A DNA stretch of 64,000 nt from Paenilisteria rustica (GTDB lineage: Bacteria; Bacillota; Bacilli; Lactobacillales; Listeriaceae), in the NCBI RefSeq assembly GCF_013820765.1, contig NZ_JABJVM010000006.1:1-64000 (forward strand). The letters run 5' to 3'. Within the stretch, counting starts at the first letter, position 1; each line of letters opens with the position of its first letter. The notes under the pieces were generated by a model. That model saw only the letters and a program-made list of their open reading frames with translations. It had not been told where the DNA came from and did no database searches. A program made the position numbers and the translations under genes. Shown here in pieces: positions 45,826 through 55,364 of the stretch.

Positions 45826-46491
45826 ATGTTAGAACAAAATCAACCGCGAATTTGGACAATTATTTGGGTTTTCGGTGTTTATTTATTACTATCGCTTATA
45901 TTCCAGATTGCGAGTATCGTTTGGGATGTATTTGCCGGGAATGACGCTTTGGATATGGTCGTCACGTGGCACAGTGAACTTCTTAGTTTAGCCGCGATGC
46001 TCATTACGCTGGTCCTTGCAAGATGGCAACGCATTCGATTTTTCAGTCGCGCTCGGATTAGTTGGAAAGGATTTCTGTTCGCAGCTGTTGTGATGCTTGC
46101 CGCGATTGGCATTAGTTCCGTGGTAGATTACCTTGGTCAGAATTTCTCTTCCTATACGAATACGCAAAACGAGATTCTGTTGGAGGATGTTTATTCGCAC
46201 GCTTCTTGGTTGCTTAGTTTTATGTCAATTGTTATTATCGCGCCCTTTGTGGAGGAAATTATTTTCCGCGGATTTCTGATGCAACAACTTTTCCGAAATC
46301 GACTATGGCTCGGCTGGATTGTTAGTAGCTTGCTTTTTTGCGCGGCACATGTTCCGACAGATTTCGTTAGTTTTCTGCTTTATTTGATTCCAGGCATTGC
46401 GCTTGGCGGGATTCTGTACAAAACCAGACGACTCGAACTCACTATTTTCGCGCACTTTTTGAATAATTTTATTGCGTTTATTTGGACGTAA
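45826..46491 (+). CDS. CPBP-family intramembrane metalloprotease
   Basis: 221 residues, about six hydrophobic segments. Abi/CAAX-protease motifs: Glu143-Glu144 and Arg148 (FVEEIIFRGF), His175 (FCAAHVP) and the fourth motif HFLNN (210-214). Relatives serve in bacteriocin self-immunity or protein processing. GGAGGG lies 6 nt before the ATG. It stands alone with its own terminator, so no partner is evident. Confidence 0.9.
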   Translation: MLEQNQPRIWTIIWVFGVYLLLSLIFQIASIVWDVFAGNDALDMVVTWHSELLSLAAMLITLVLARWQRIRFFSRARISWKGFLFAAVVMLAAIGISSVVDYLGQNFSSYTNTQNEILLEDVYSHASWLLSFMSIVIIAPFVEEIIFRGFLMQQLFRNRLWLGWIVSSLLFCAAHVPTDFVSFLLYLIPGIALGGILYKTRRLELTIFAHFLNNFIAFIWT

Positions 46492-46515
46492 AAAAGCAGC
46501 GACAAAACTCAATAT

Positions 46516-46566
46516 AAAGCAAAAGCGCCCTCCCATTTTTTCGGGTAGGACGAAAAATTTTGCTTT
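46516..46566. terminator. Bidirectional terminator between the CPBP gene and the PTS gene
   Basis: Outer stem AAAGCAAAA/TTTTGCTTT with an inner CCTCCC/GGGTAGG stem and A- and T-rich flanks. Confidence 0.65.
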
Positions 46567-46570
46567 ATTC

Positions 46571-46692
46571 AAATCGAGCGAAAGCGTTTGTATTCAGGGG
46601 ATTTGGTAGAAGCCGGAAGCGGAGCATACTGGTGTATGTGAGAACCGGAAGTCTGCCAAATCCCCTGAATGCGAACGCTTGTCGCCGATTTA
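46571..46692. repeat. Long-arm palindromic repeat, copy B2
   Basis: AAATCGAGCGAAAGCG and CGAACGCTTGTCGCCGATTT form the outer ends; the arms TTCAGGGGATTTGGTAGA and TCTGCCAAATCCCCTGAA replace the quite different arms of copy B1 yet stay complementary. The tip CCGGAAGCGGAGCATAC-TGGT-GTATGTGAG is shared with the 13692-14119 repeats. Confidence 0.85.
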
Positions 46693-46721
46693 TCTGGGTT
46701 ATGTCCCAGACCCCTTTTGAT

Positions 46722-48683
<1,962 letters not shown>

Positions 48684-48684
48684 T

Positions 48685-48711
48685 CATGGGAGAATACATG
48701 TGTATCCCACG
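48685..48711 (-). terminator. Leader terminator of the PTS gene
   Basis: CGTGGGATAC and GTATTCTCCCATG pair on the minus strand, with GGGTTTTTCTTT downstream. Overlaps no gene; it is the stop that the antiterminator RNA competes with. Confidence 0.8.
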
Positions 48712-48720
48712 AATCAGCTT

Positions 48721-48752
48721 AGGTAATGCCCGTAGATTGGTAACAATCCTTT
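48721..48752 (-). promoter_or_regulatory. RAT site for a LicT/BglG-type antiterminator
   Basis: AAAGGATTGTTAC (minus strand) then CTACGGGCATTACCT matches the ribonucleic antiterminator consensus (GGATTGTTAC...GGCAAAACCT). It lies just before the leader terminator. Confidence 0.88.
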
Positions 48753-48763
48753 GCGATGTCTAT

Positions 48764-48792
48764 AATATATCACAGGTTGAAAACGATTACAA
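48764..48792 (-). promoter_or_regulatory. PTS promoter overlapped by a CcpA (cre) site
   Basis: TTGTAA (48792-48787), 17 bp, TATATT (48769-48764) on the minus strand. TGAAAACGATTACA (48778-48791) fits the cre consensus TGWAANCGNTNNCA exactly and overlaps the -35, so glucose repression through CcpA is expected. Confidence 0.85.
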
Positions 48793-48844
48793 GTAGTTTT
48801 TTTAAATTTATTTATTTTTATTTATGGCTTTAAAATTTGTGCTG

Positions 48845-50611
48845 TTATTTGACTTGATAGAGGATTGTGGAATTATTTGTATAGTTTCCTTTTGATTCTG
48901 ATATTTGCATTTTAATTTGATTACCTCGAACGAGTTTGATTGGAATATTGAAGTTTGTTGCATTACTTTTGACTAGTTTATGTTCGGGTGTCAGTGCTTT
49001 GCCTGCTAGATTTGTGATTCGGATGTATTTCGTTTTTGTTTCATCGGCATTCCAGATGACCGTTCCTTTTATTGCTTTATTGGAGTAAGTAATGGATTTT
49101 AGTGTTGTGCCGATGTAATTTCTAGCCGTTTGATAGAGTTTACCGTTGTTTTTATTGTTATTTAGAAATAGAAGTTGTAGCGCATCTTTTTTACTGGTGG
49201 AAGAGCCGTCGACCATACTTCCTAGATTGGTACTGCGAATAGTGTTGTTAAAAACGCTTAGTAGTGCGGTTGGGTAATAAGCTGTACGTTTATTTTCTAT
49301 TATCGGGACTTCGCGAACATTGATGAGCGAGCGGTAGTAATTGTTGATTTTACCGACAATTCGGAAGTTGTTGGCTTGGATTGTGATCCCGTTTAGAAGC
49401 CCTACATCACTTATTCCTGCAAAAATTCGGACGGGATAATAGATATTTCTGGATGTGAAACTGTTGCCTGTGAGGACGATTGCTTTGGGTCTGATTAAGG
49501 TATTGCTTTTGCGCATATTGGCTGTAAAAAAAGAGAATGTGTCTGGGCTATCGATATTGATTGTGTTGCCTTGATATAGAGCATATTGGGCACCACTTGC
49601 TCGGAGCGCGGTATATCTTGTATAATTGGGAACCGTTTTGAGACGCCATTTTTTTGCGATCAGTGGATTATTAGGGTTTACCTTATTTGCCCCTGTGGAT
49701 AGGTTGATTTGATTATTTTTAACGGTAATGTATTGATTTGCAGGGCCATAGCTATCGATTGCGGCATCTTGCATGCTGTCCAAGGTTTCACCGCTTTTTT
49801 TGACTGCGTCGTAGTGGTAACTGCCGTAACGCTGCATCCAATCGATGACTTGATTGTTGGAAATGTTGATGCCACTGTTTCCGTAGTACATCACAATGCC
49901 ACTTCTGCCAAGGTTTTTCAGACGATTATTTGTGAGAGTGACATTATCTGAATAGGTTAGCGAAATACCACTTTGTAAACCAGAATTTAAGAGCTGTGTC
50001 TTTTGAATGGTGATATTTTTTGCTTTAGCGATGTTGATAATACTCGTGCCAACATTGTTCGCATTGAATATCATATTGGAAATTTTGATATTTGTTTTTA
50101 GCGCTTTCTTGGTGGCGGCTTTGTATCCTGCGGAGGTCTCCGTTTTTGTAATCATCCCAATATTCAGGAGATTATCTTGATAAAAGTTAGTTGGATTCGA
50201 TAGATAGTTGAATTTAGATATGGCGGGATTATATTGCAGTGTAAAATTTTGAAGGGTTATATCTGTAGCAGATTCTTGACTTGTTTGTGTAGAATCTGTG
50301 GTCATCGGGGCATTGTTCATTGTTAGCGTTGTCGCTGTGGGAGATGTGGTTGGGCCAGTTAGGACAATATGCGATTTCAAAATAATTTTACCGTTTATAT
50401 AAAATAAACCGGCTGGTAACGTTACCTGTTTCGCGCTCGTTGCAGATGCTTCGTTAATTGCGGTTTGCAATAACTTGCCGTTTTGCGTTGCGATTTCTGG
50501 TGTTGTGCCTTTCGTTAAGGGTACAATTTCTGCCTTAGCTATTTGGGGAATAAGGAAGAGTAGAACTAGGGTGAAAATAATTCCTGCGCTATACGTGATG
50601 GTTTGCTTCAT
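48845..50611 (-). CDS. Secreted right-handed beta-helix protein
   Basis: About 588 residues from the ATG at 50611. Signal peptide about 1-26 (ending IAKAEIV). Residues about 40-480 show the repeated short strands and Asn-ladder pattern (NNQVIDW, KNNQINL, QNFTLQYN) of parallel beta-helix proteins such as polysaccharide lyases and glycosidases (NosD/Beta_helix type). The last 90 residues look like a beta-sandwich. No LPXTG or other wall anchor. It may bind or cleave a polysaccharide, possibly feeding the uronate island 6 kb away, but no catalytic residues can be assigned. Confidence 0.7.
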   Translation of the reverse strand: MKQTITYSAGIIFTLVLLFLIPQIAKAEIVPLTKGTTPEIATQNGKLLQTAINEASATSAKQVTLPAGLFYINGKIILKSHIVLTGPTTSPTATTLTMNNAPMTTDSTQTSQESATDITLQNFTLQYNPAISKFNYLSNPTNFYQDNLLNIGMITKTETSAGYKAATKKALKTNIKISNMIFNANNVGTSIINIAKAKNITIQKTQLLNSGLQSGISLTYSDNVTLTNNRLKNLGRSGIVMYYGNSGINISNNQVIDWMQRYGSYHYDAVKKSGETLDSMQDAAIDSYGPANQYITVKNNQINLSTGANKVNPNNPLIAKKWRLKTVPNYTRYTALRASGAQYALYQGNTINIDSPDTFSFFTANMRKSNTLIRPKAIVLTGNSFTSRNIYYPVRIFAGISDVGLLNGITIQANNFRIVGKINNYYRSLINVREVPIIENKRTAYYPTALLSVFNNTIRSTNLGSMVDGSSTSKKDALQLLFLNNNKNNGKLYQTARNYIGTTLKSITYSNKAIKGTVIWNADETKTKYIRITNLAGKALTPEHKLVKSNATNFNIPIKLVRGNQIKMQISESKGNYTNNSTILYQVK

Positions 50612-50669
50612 GTGAACCACCGCTTTCTTTAAATGTGTCGAAATTGTGACTTTTTATTAATATACCGCA

Positions 50670-50715
50670 AAAAAATACATTTCAAACGCACAATTCTGCA
50701 TTTGAAATGTATTTT
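50670..50715 (-). terminator. Terminator of the OppA-like gene
   Basis: AAAAATACATTTCAAA and TTTGAAATGTATTTTT give a 16-bp stem with T7 on the minus strand. Confidence 0.88.
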
Positions 50716-50718
50716 TAT

Positions 50719-52368
50719 TTACTTATTCGTTTTTGACATCCATTTGTAATTCTCTGAACCGATGGGATATGCGATGTAATCTTGTAAAGCTGCTTTTTGG
50801 AGATATGCGCGTCCGCCTTGGTATAGTGGTACCAATGTAGCGTTATCTTTGAGTAAAATTTGCTCGGCTTTTAAGAGTGCTTCCCAACGTTTTTCTGGGT
50901 CATTGGATAGGGATCCTTTTGCGCCTAGTACTAGTTTGTCATACTCTGCATTAGAAAAACCGGTGTGATTTCCTGGGCTGTCTGTTAGGAATAGGTTGAG
51001 ATACGTTAGTGGATCTGAGTAGTCTCCGCCCCATCCCCCTAGTAGCATTTCGTAGTCTTGGCTAATATCGGCTACGAAACTTGCTTTTTGTGTGACTGTT
51101 TTAATGTTGACGGTTAAGCCTGGCAGATTTTTTTGAAGCTGGTCTTGCATGAACTCTGTTTGTTGTTTTTGAAGGGATGAATCGCCGGCTGTTAAGGCAA
51201 TGGTTAAGCCTGATTTGCCGATTTCTTTTAACCCTGATTCCCAGTATTTCTTAGCTTCTGTTGGATTGTAGCTTAAAAGATCGCCATTTTGTTCGCGGAA
51301 ATCTTCTTTTGTTTTTGGATCAAACATGATTTTAGTAGGCACATTTCCATTTAGTACTGCTGAACCGTTAGCAAGTAAACGGTCTACCATGGATTGTTTA
51401 TCGATTGCCATGGCCAGTGCGCGGCGGATATTGACGTTTGCTAGGTCGGTTTTCTGGCCATCTTTGCCTTGGTTCATTTTAAGGTAGACAGAGCGCCCTG
51501 TGAATGTTTTATTGAAATCTGGATCATCTTTGTATTTGGAAACGAATTCGCCGTCAAGTTCGATACGATCTAGTTTGCCTGTCGTGTATAGATTTAACGC
51601 CTGATTCGTGTCTTTTACAACCTGAACGTCGATTTTATTCGCTTTCACGTTCTTTTTGTCCCAGTATTTATTATTCTTAACGTAATCCCATGTTTTTTTC
51701 GTGCCGTCCCAATTCTCTAGTTTGAATGGGCCGTTGGAAATGAGGTTTTCGCTGGATAAAGCGTAGCGGTCGCCTTGACTCTCAATATACGCTTGGTTTT
51801 GCGGGAAAAATGTGCCGGTCGTCAGCAAGTCTTTGAAAATAGGTACTGGGTTTTCAAGCTCAACTTGTAGCGTTTTGTCGTCCAATGCTTTGACGCCAAG
51901 CTGATCTGGGTCCATGTCCCCTTTCAAGATTTGCGTCGCGTTCTTCACGATTTCTTCCATCTGTGGGCCATATGCGGCGGCTGATTTCGGATCGACGACT
52001 TTTTTCCATGCGTATTCGAAATCAGCGGCGGTCACTGGTGTTCCATTCGACCACTCGGCGTCTTCACGAATTTTGAAAATCAGCGTTTTACCGCCATCTT
52101 TTTCTTCTGGTTCTGCGGCAGCCATGGCGAGTGCTGGTTTGCCATCTTTATCTAAACGATATAATCCTTCATATACTTGATTAATTGCTTTAAAACTGAC
52201 GCTATTGTCCGCGGTCGTTGGATTCACGCCCGGTATTTCGCCGGTTTCCATGATGTTAATCGTGCTGCTTTCTTTTTTCTCCGTGTCTTTTACTGCATCT
52301 TTTGACTGACAAGCGGCAAGTAATACAAGTCCTAAAAGCATTAGGATGCCTAACATTTTTTTGCGCAA
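50719..52368 (-). CDS. Peptide ABC transporter substrate-binding lipoprotein (OppA-like)
   Basis: About 549 residues. Lipoprotein signal ending LLGLVLLAACQS (lipobox LAAC). SBP_bac_5 family: EWSNGTPVTAADFEYAWKKVVDP is the family signature. Start: the ATG at 52374 sits only 2 nt after a GGGGG site, whereas a TTG two codons later (52368) is 8 nt away and gives the usual MRKKMLG signal sequence; I prefer TTG. Binds oligopeptides outside the membrane for a permease encoded elsewhere; no permease genes are near, so it is an orphan receptor. Confidence 0.9.
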   Translation of the reverse strand: MRKKMLGILMLLGLVLLAACQSKDAVKDTEKKESSTINIMETGEIPGVNPTTADNSVSFKAINQVYEGLYRLDKDGKPALAMAAAEPEEKDGGKTLIFKIREDAEWSNGTPVTAADFEYAWKKVVDPKSAAAYGPQMEEIVKNATQILKGDMDPDQLGVKALDDKTLQVELENPVPIFKDLLTTGTFFPQNQAYIESQGDRYALSSENLISNGPFKLENWDGTKKTWDYVKNNKYWDKKNVKANKIDVQVVKDTNQALNLYTTGKLDRIELDGEFVSKYKDDPDFNKTFTGRSVYLKMNQGKDGQKTDLANVNIRRALAMAIDKQSMVDRLLANGSAVLNGNVPTKIMFDPKTKEDFREQNGDLLSYNPTEAKKYWESGLKEIGKSGLTIALTAGDSSLQKQQTEFMQDQLQKNLPGLTVNIKTVTQKASFVADISQDYEMLLGGWGGDYSDPLTYLNLFLTDSPGNHTGFSNAEYDKLVLGAKGSLSNDPEKRWEALLKAEQILLKDNATLVPLYQGGRAYLQKAALQDYIAYPIGSENYKWMSKTNK

Positions 52369-52397
52369 AATCATGTCCCCCTTTTCATTTTGGCCTA

Positions 52398-52441
52398 AAA
52401 AAAGACCAAAGATCTGTCTCCTTTTCAAGACATCTCTTTGG
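52398..52441 (-). terminator. Terminator of the SdpI-like gene
   Basis: CCAAAGA and TCTTTGG with an inner TGTCT/AGACA stem, followed by T7 on the minus strand. It lies about 30 bases before the OppA start, so transcription leakage could be regulated here. Confidence 0.8.
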
Positions 52442-52485
52442 CTTTATTAAACCACAAACTGTATTCATTGTAAACTGGAACTGTA

Positions 52486-53100
52486 CTATTTTTTATTTAA
52501 GTAGACGCCGGACCCGACGATGATAATTGTCATTGATAATAGCGCTGCAAGCATGATAATAGAGGGATCGTTGAACATGAATATGCCGAGAAGCAGGAAT
52601 GTAAATCCGACTACTGACAACGTTATAACAGTTATTTTTCTTAAGCTATTTCGTGATCTTGCGTCTATCTTTTTAAAGCCGATGAGTGTGAGCCATAAGA
52701 ATATTTTTTTGGAATTTGAAAGGTACATTGCGGTCAGGACTAGGAGCGCTCCAACAAGTAGTAGGCTGTAGCGGCCTGTTGGGATTTCGTAGCCTAGACT
52801 GAACAGGATAATCGTCACCTGAATGATCGCGAGTAGGATTAGTAATGCGTAGAACATGTACTCAAATTCCAAACGATTATCTGGTTTTACTTTCTCTTTC
52901 CCGTAGTATTCTGTGCCGGTAAACATCACCATGAGGAAGGGAATTAAAATTAAGCCAAGCCATTTTTGGACGAACATATCGGGTGAAAAATCCGTTCCAA
53001 AATGTACCGCTACCTCGCTTGGGAGTAAGGGATACGTTGCTAAGGTTAAAACTAGTGTCGAAAAAATAACCATGCTTGGAAACATTCCAATTCTTTTCAT
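52486..53100 (-). CDS. SdpI/DUF1648-family membrane protein
   Basis: 204 residues, six hydrophobic segments. N-terminal YPLLPSEVAVHFGTDF is the DUF1648 motif (LP..I..H......D) of the SdpI immunity family, but the C-terminal SdpI domain is not clear. In Bacillus SdpI protects against the SdpC toxin and acts in signalling; here there is no sdpC-like gene nearby. Function unknown. The gene ends at a terminator. Confidence 0.75.
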   Translation of the reverse strand: MKRIGMFPSMVIFSTLVLTLATYPLLPSEVAVHFGTDFSPDMFVQKWLGLILIPFLMVMFTGTEYYGKEKVKPDNRLEFEYMFYALLILLAIIQVTIILFSLGYEIPTGRYSLLLVGALLVLTAMYLSNSKKIFLWLTLIGFKKIDARSRNSLRKITVITLSVVGFTFLLLGIFMFNDPSIIMLAALLSMTIIIVGSGVYLNKK

Positions 53101-53122
53101 TCGTCTCGCCTCTTTCCTACAT

Positions 53123-53758
53123 TTAAATTTGGCGATACGTGGCTAATTCAGCTCGGTCCTTGGCTATCCTGACGTTTTTTAGAGTTCCCAGATGCGCTGC
53201 TGTGTCGTGATAACCGCGCTCTGTCAAAGCACGCGTCGCAGGCAAATATACAACAACCGCGAAACCTGCTCTTGAAAGCTGTTCCACCGTCGTTTTTACA
53301 CAAAAATCAAAGGCTAATCCTCCAACAATAACAAGGTCTATGTCTCGCGCTCTCAGAAATTCAATCACGCCGGTCGACAAGTTCTCGCGAATATCGTGAT
53401 AACAGGCGCCATATGGATGCAAATCTGGCTCCATTCCTTTCCAAACAAAAAGATCATATTCGGATGGATGTGGCAGGCCTTCTAGTAATTCAAAGCCCGG
53501 CGTTCCCGAAATACAGTGCTTCACCCAAGTGAGGTCGGCATCTGGAAAATCGAGCGGCTTTAGCATTTCTTCAGGGGTTGCGACTGTCCATACCGCCTGT
53601 TCTGGATGTGCGTCTTTGCTACCAATCCGAACGCTTCCCATCGTTGCCATAAACTCTAGCTCTGGAACGATGCGATCTCCTTCTGGAATTGGAAGTTCAT
53701 CTGGGCAAAGTGGTGTGAAACCTTTTTGTACGTCGACATCAAATGTTGCTATTTTCAT
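53123..53758 (-). CDS. pncA: Nicotinamidase (isochorismatase-family cysteine hydrolase)
   Basis: Converts nicotinamide to nicotinate in NAD salvage. 211 residues; the catalytic Asp lies in FDVDVQKGFTP, the Lys in FVWKGM, and the nucleophile Cys in GLAFDFCVKTTV. His and Asp metal ligands at KDAHPEQAVW. Length and motifs fit PncA of the two-domain-free type. Between a DHFR-like gene (6 bp) and the SdpI-like gene. Confidence 0.88.
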   Translation of the reverse strand: MKIATFDVDVQKGFTPLCPDELPIPEGDRIVPELEFMATMGSVRIGSKDAHPEQAVWTVATPEEMLKPLDFPDADLTWVKHCISGTPGFELLEGLPHPSEYDLFVWKGMEPDLHPYGACYHDIRENLSTGVIEFLRARDIDLVIVGGLAFDFCVKTTVEQLSRAGFAVVVYLPATRALTERGYHDTAAHLGTLKNVRIAKDRAELATYRQI

Positions 53759-53764
53759 GATTGA

Positions 53765-54283
53765 TTACTCCTTTTTGCGATATGTCATCTGCGTGAATTG
53801 GCCATATTGAACGACTTCTTCTAATAATAGTTGTTCCCGTGCGCCTTTTTCAAAAAGTGGGATACCGTCTCCAAGTATGATTGGTGCAACGGTGATGATA
53901 AAGCGATCAATCTGTTTTTCTTCCAAAAATTTCTTCACAAGTTGCGCACCACCGACAAGCCAAATACTCTTGCCTTCTGTTGTCTCAAGCCAATTTTCGA
54001 CGGAGCCATTTACAAATGCTGCGTTTTCATCTTTTGTACCCGCTTTTTCATTGGAAAAAACATAAACATGCTTCTTGCTATATGGAAATGTATCGGTGAG
54101 CGTGAATAATTGCTTGTAGGTTGTGTGGCCCATTACGACGGTATCAATTTCATTCAAAAAAGTCGTATAACCGTTGTCACCAGTGCCTTCAATCTCTTCC
54201 AACCAGCCGACGCTTCCTTGTGTGTCCGCTATATATCCGTCTAAACTCATCGCAATGAATAACTCAATTTTCTTTTTTGACAT
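53765..54283 (-). CDS. RibD C-terminal / dihydrofolate-reductase-like protein
   Basis: About 172 residues. Starts MSKKKIELFIAMSLDGYIADTQGSVGWLEE, the RibD_C (YyaP/YwjB) pattern, and has DTVVMGHTTYKQL and VGGAQLVKKFLEEKQIDRFIITVAPIILGDGIPLF. NADPH-dependent reductase fold; not the essential DHFR, and no riboflavin genes are near. Overlaps the end of the upstream dehydrogenase gene, so they are coupled. Substrate unknown. Confidence 0.88.
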   Translation of the reverse strand: MSKKKIELFIAMSLDGYIADTQGSVGWLEEIEGTGDNGYTTFLNEIDTVVMGHTTYKQLFTLTDTFPYSKKHVYVFSNEKAGTKDENAAFVNGSVENWLETTEGKSIWLVGGAQLVKKFLEEKQIDRFIITVAPIILGDGIPLFEKGAREQLLLEEVVQYGQFTQMTYRKKE

Positions 54284-55298
54284 CCTCATCAAACCCCTTC
54301 ACTACTAGTTTTCCGATCGACTTCCCTGATTCTAAAATTCGGTGGGCTTCTTTTATCGTTGTGGCGTTTATTGGCGTTAAGGCCTGGTTCAATGTTGATT
54401 TTAAAAATCCTGCTTCAAATAACTCTGCGGCTTTTGTTAAAATATCGTGCTGGCGTACTTTATCAGGCGTATTGTATTTGGAACGGGTGAACATGAATTC
54501 GTAGCTCACTGTCACGCTTTTGTCTTTGATGAGGCTCATGGATACTGGTTTTTGAAGTTCTACGATCGAACAAATATGACCTTGCGGTAAAATAATTTCT
54601 TGCATCGCATCCCAATAAGCATCCGTGTTATGTAGACATAAAATATAGTCTACACCGTCAAAACCGAGTGCTTTTAATTGTGGCAAAAGGGCTTCCCGAT
54701 GATTGATAACATGCGTCGCGCCCTGCTGTTTTGACCAAGCTACCGTCTCATCTCGAGAAGCCGTCGCGATGACTTCAAGACCGGCCCATGCGGCGATTTG
54801 CGTTGCGATGGAGCCAACACCGCCGGAACCATTGATAATTAGGAGCGACTTTCCCGCGTCCGCGTCAGGAATGATTCTGATGCGATCAAATAGCGCTTCC
54901 CATGCCGTTATGAGCGTGAGTGGCATCGCAGCGGCTTCTTCGATAGATAAGTTTGCTGGTTTTGGGCCAACTAAATGTTCATCGATAAGCTGGAATTCGG
55001 CGTAGCTTCCTTGTCGCGTCACATCCCCAGCGTAATATACGGCGTCACCAACTTGGAATAATTCAACAGCGTCACCGATTTCTGTGACAATCCCGACAGC
55101 GTCCCAACCGAGAATTCGCGGTGTTTCTTCCACTGTATCTTTCGGTGCACGCAGTTTTGTGTCTACTGGATTGACCGAAATGGCTTGGATTTTGACTAGT
55201 AGATCGTGTCCGCTTGCTTTTGGTTTATCAAGTGTGAGATCAAGAAAACTTTCTTCGGCTTCGATTGGTAGATATTTGTACAATCCTACTGCTTTCAT
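54264..55298 (-). CDS. Zinc-free quinone oxidoreductase-type dehydrogenase
   Basis: About 344 residues from 55298 (MKAVGLYKYLPIEAEES; GAGG upstream); the longer reading is not supported. MDR superfamily: GROES-like N-terminal half and an NADP-binding half with GSGGVGSIATQIAAWAGLEVIATAS. No zinc-ligand cysteines, so it is of the QOR/YogA type (often annotated 'zinc-binding alcohol dehydrogenase'). Reduces quinones or enones, perhaps as detoxification. First of the adh-dhfr-pncA group. Confidence 0.88.
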   Translation of the reverse strand: MKAVGLYKYLPIEAEESFLDLTLDKPKASGHDLLVKIQAISVNPVDTKLRAPKDTVEETPRILGWDAVGIVTEIGDAVELFQVGDAVYYAGDVTRQGSYAEFQLIDEHLVGPKPANLSIEEAAAMPLTLITAWEALFDRIRIIPDADAGKSLLIINGSGGVGSIATQIAAWAGLEVIATASRDETVAWSKQQGATHVINHREALLPQLKALGFDGVDYILCLHNTDAYWDAMQEIILPQGHICSIVELQKPVSMSLIKDKSVTVSYEFMFTRSKYNTPDKVRQHDILTKAAELFEAGFLKSTLNQALTPINATTIKEAHRILESGKSIGKLVVKGFDEDVKKEN

Positions 55299-55364
55299 AT
55301 TTACAACACCTCGCTTCTTTATTATTCCCCGTCTCATTGGAAATAATGCGTGGATTGGGGAATT

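Noticed and set aside
52375-52485. T-box or riboswitch upstream of the OppA-like gene
   Set aside because: Only a simple terminator hairpin with a T run is present. There is no T-box sequence or specifier loop.
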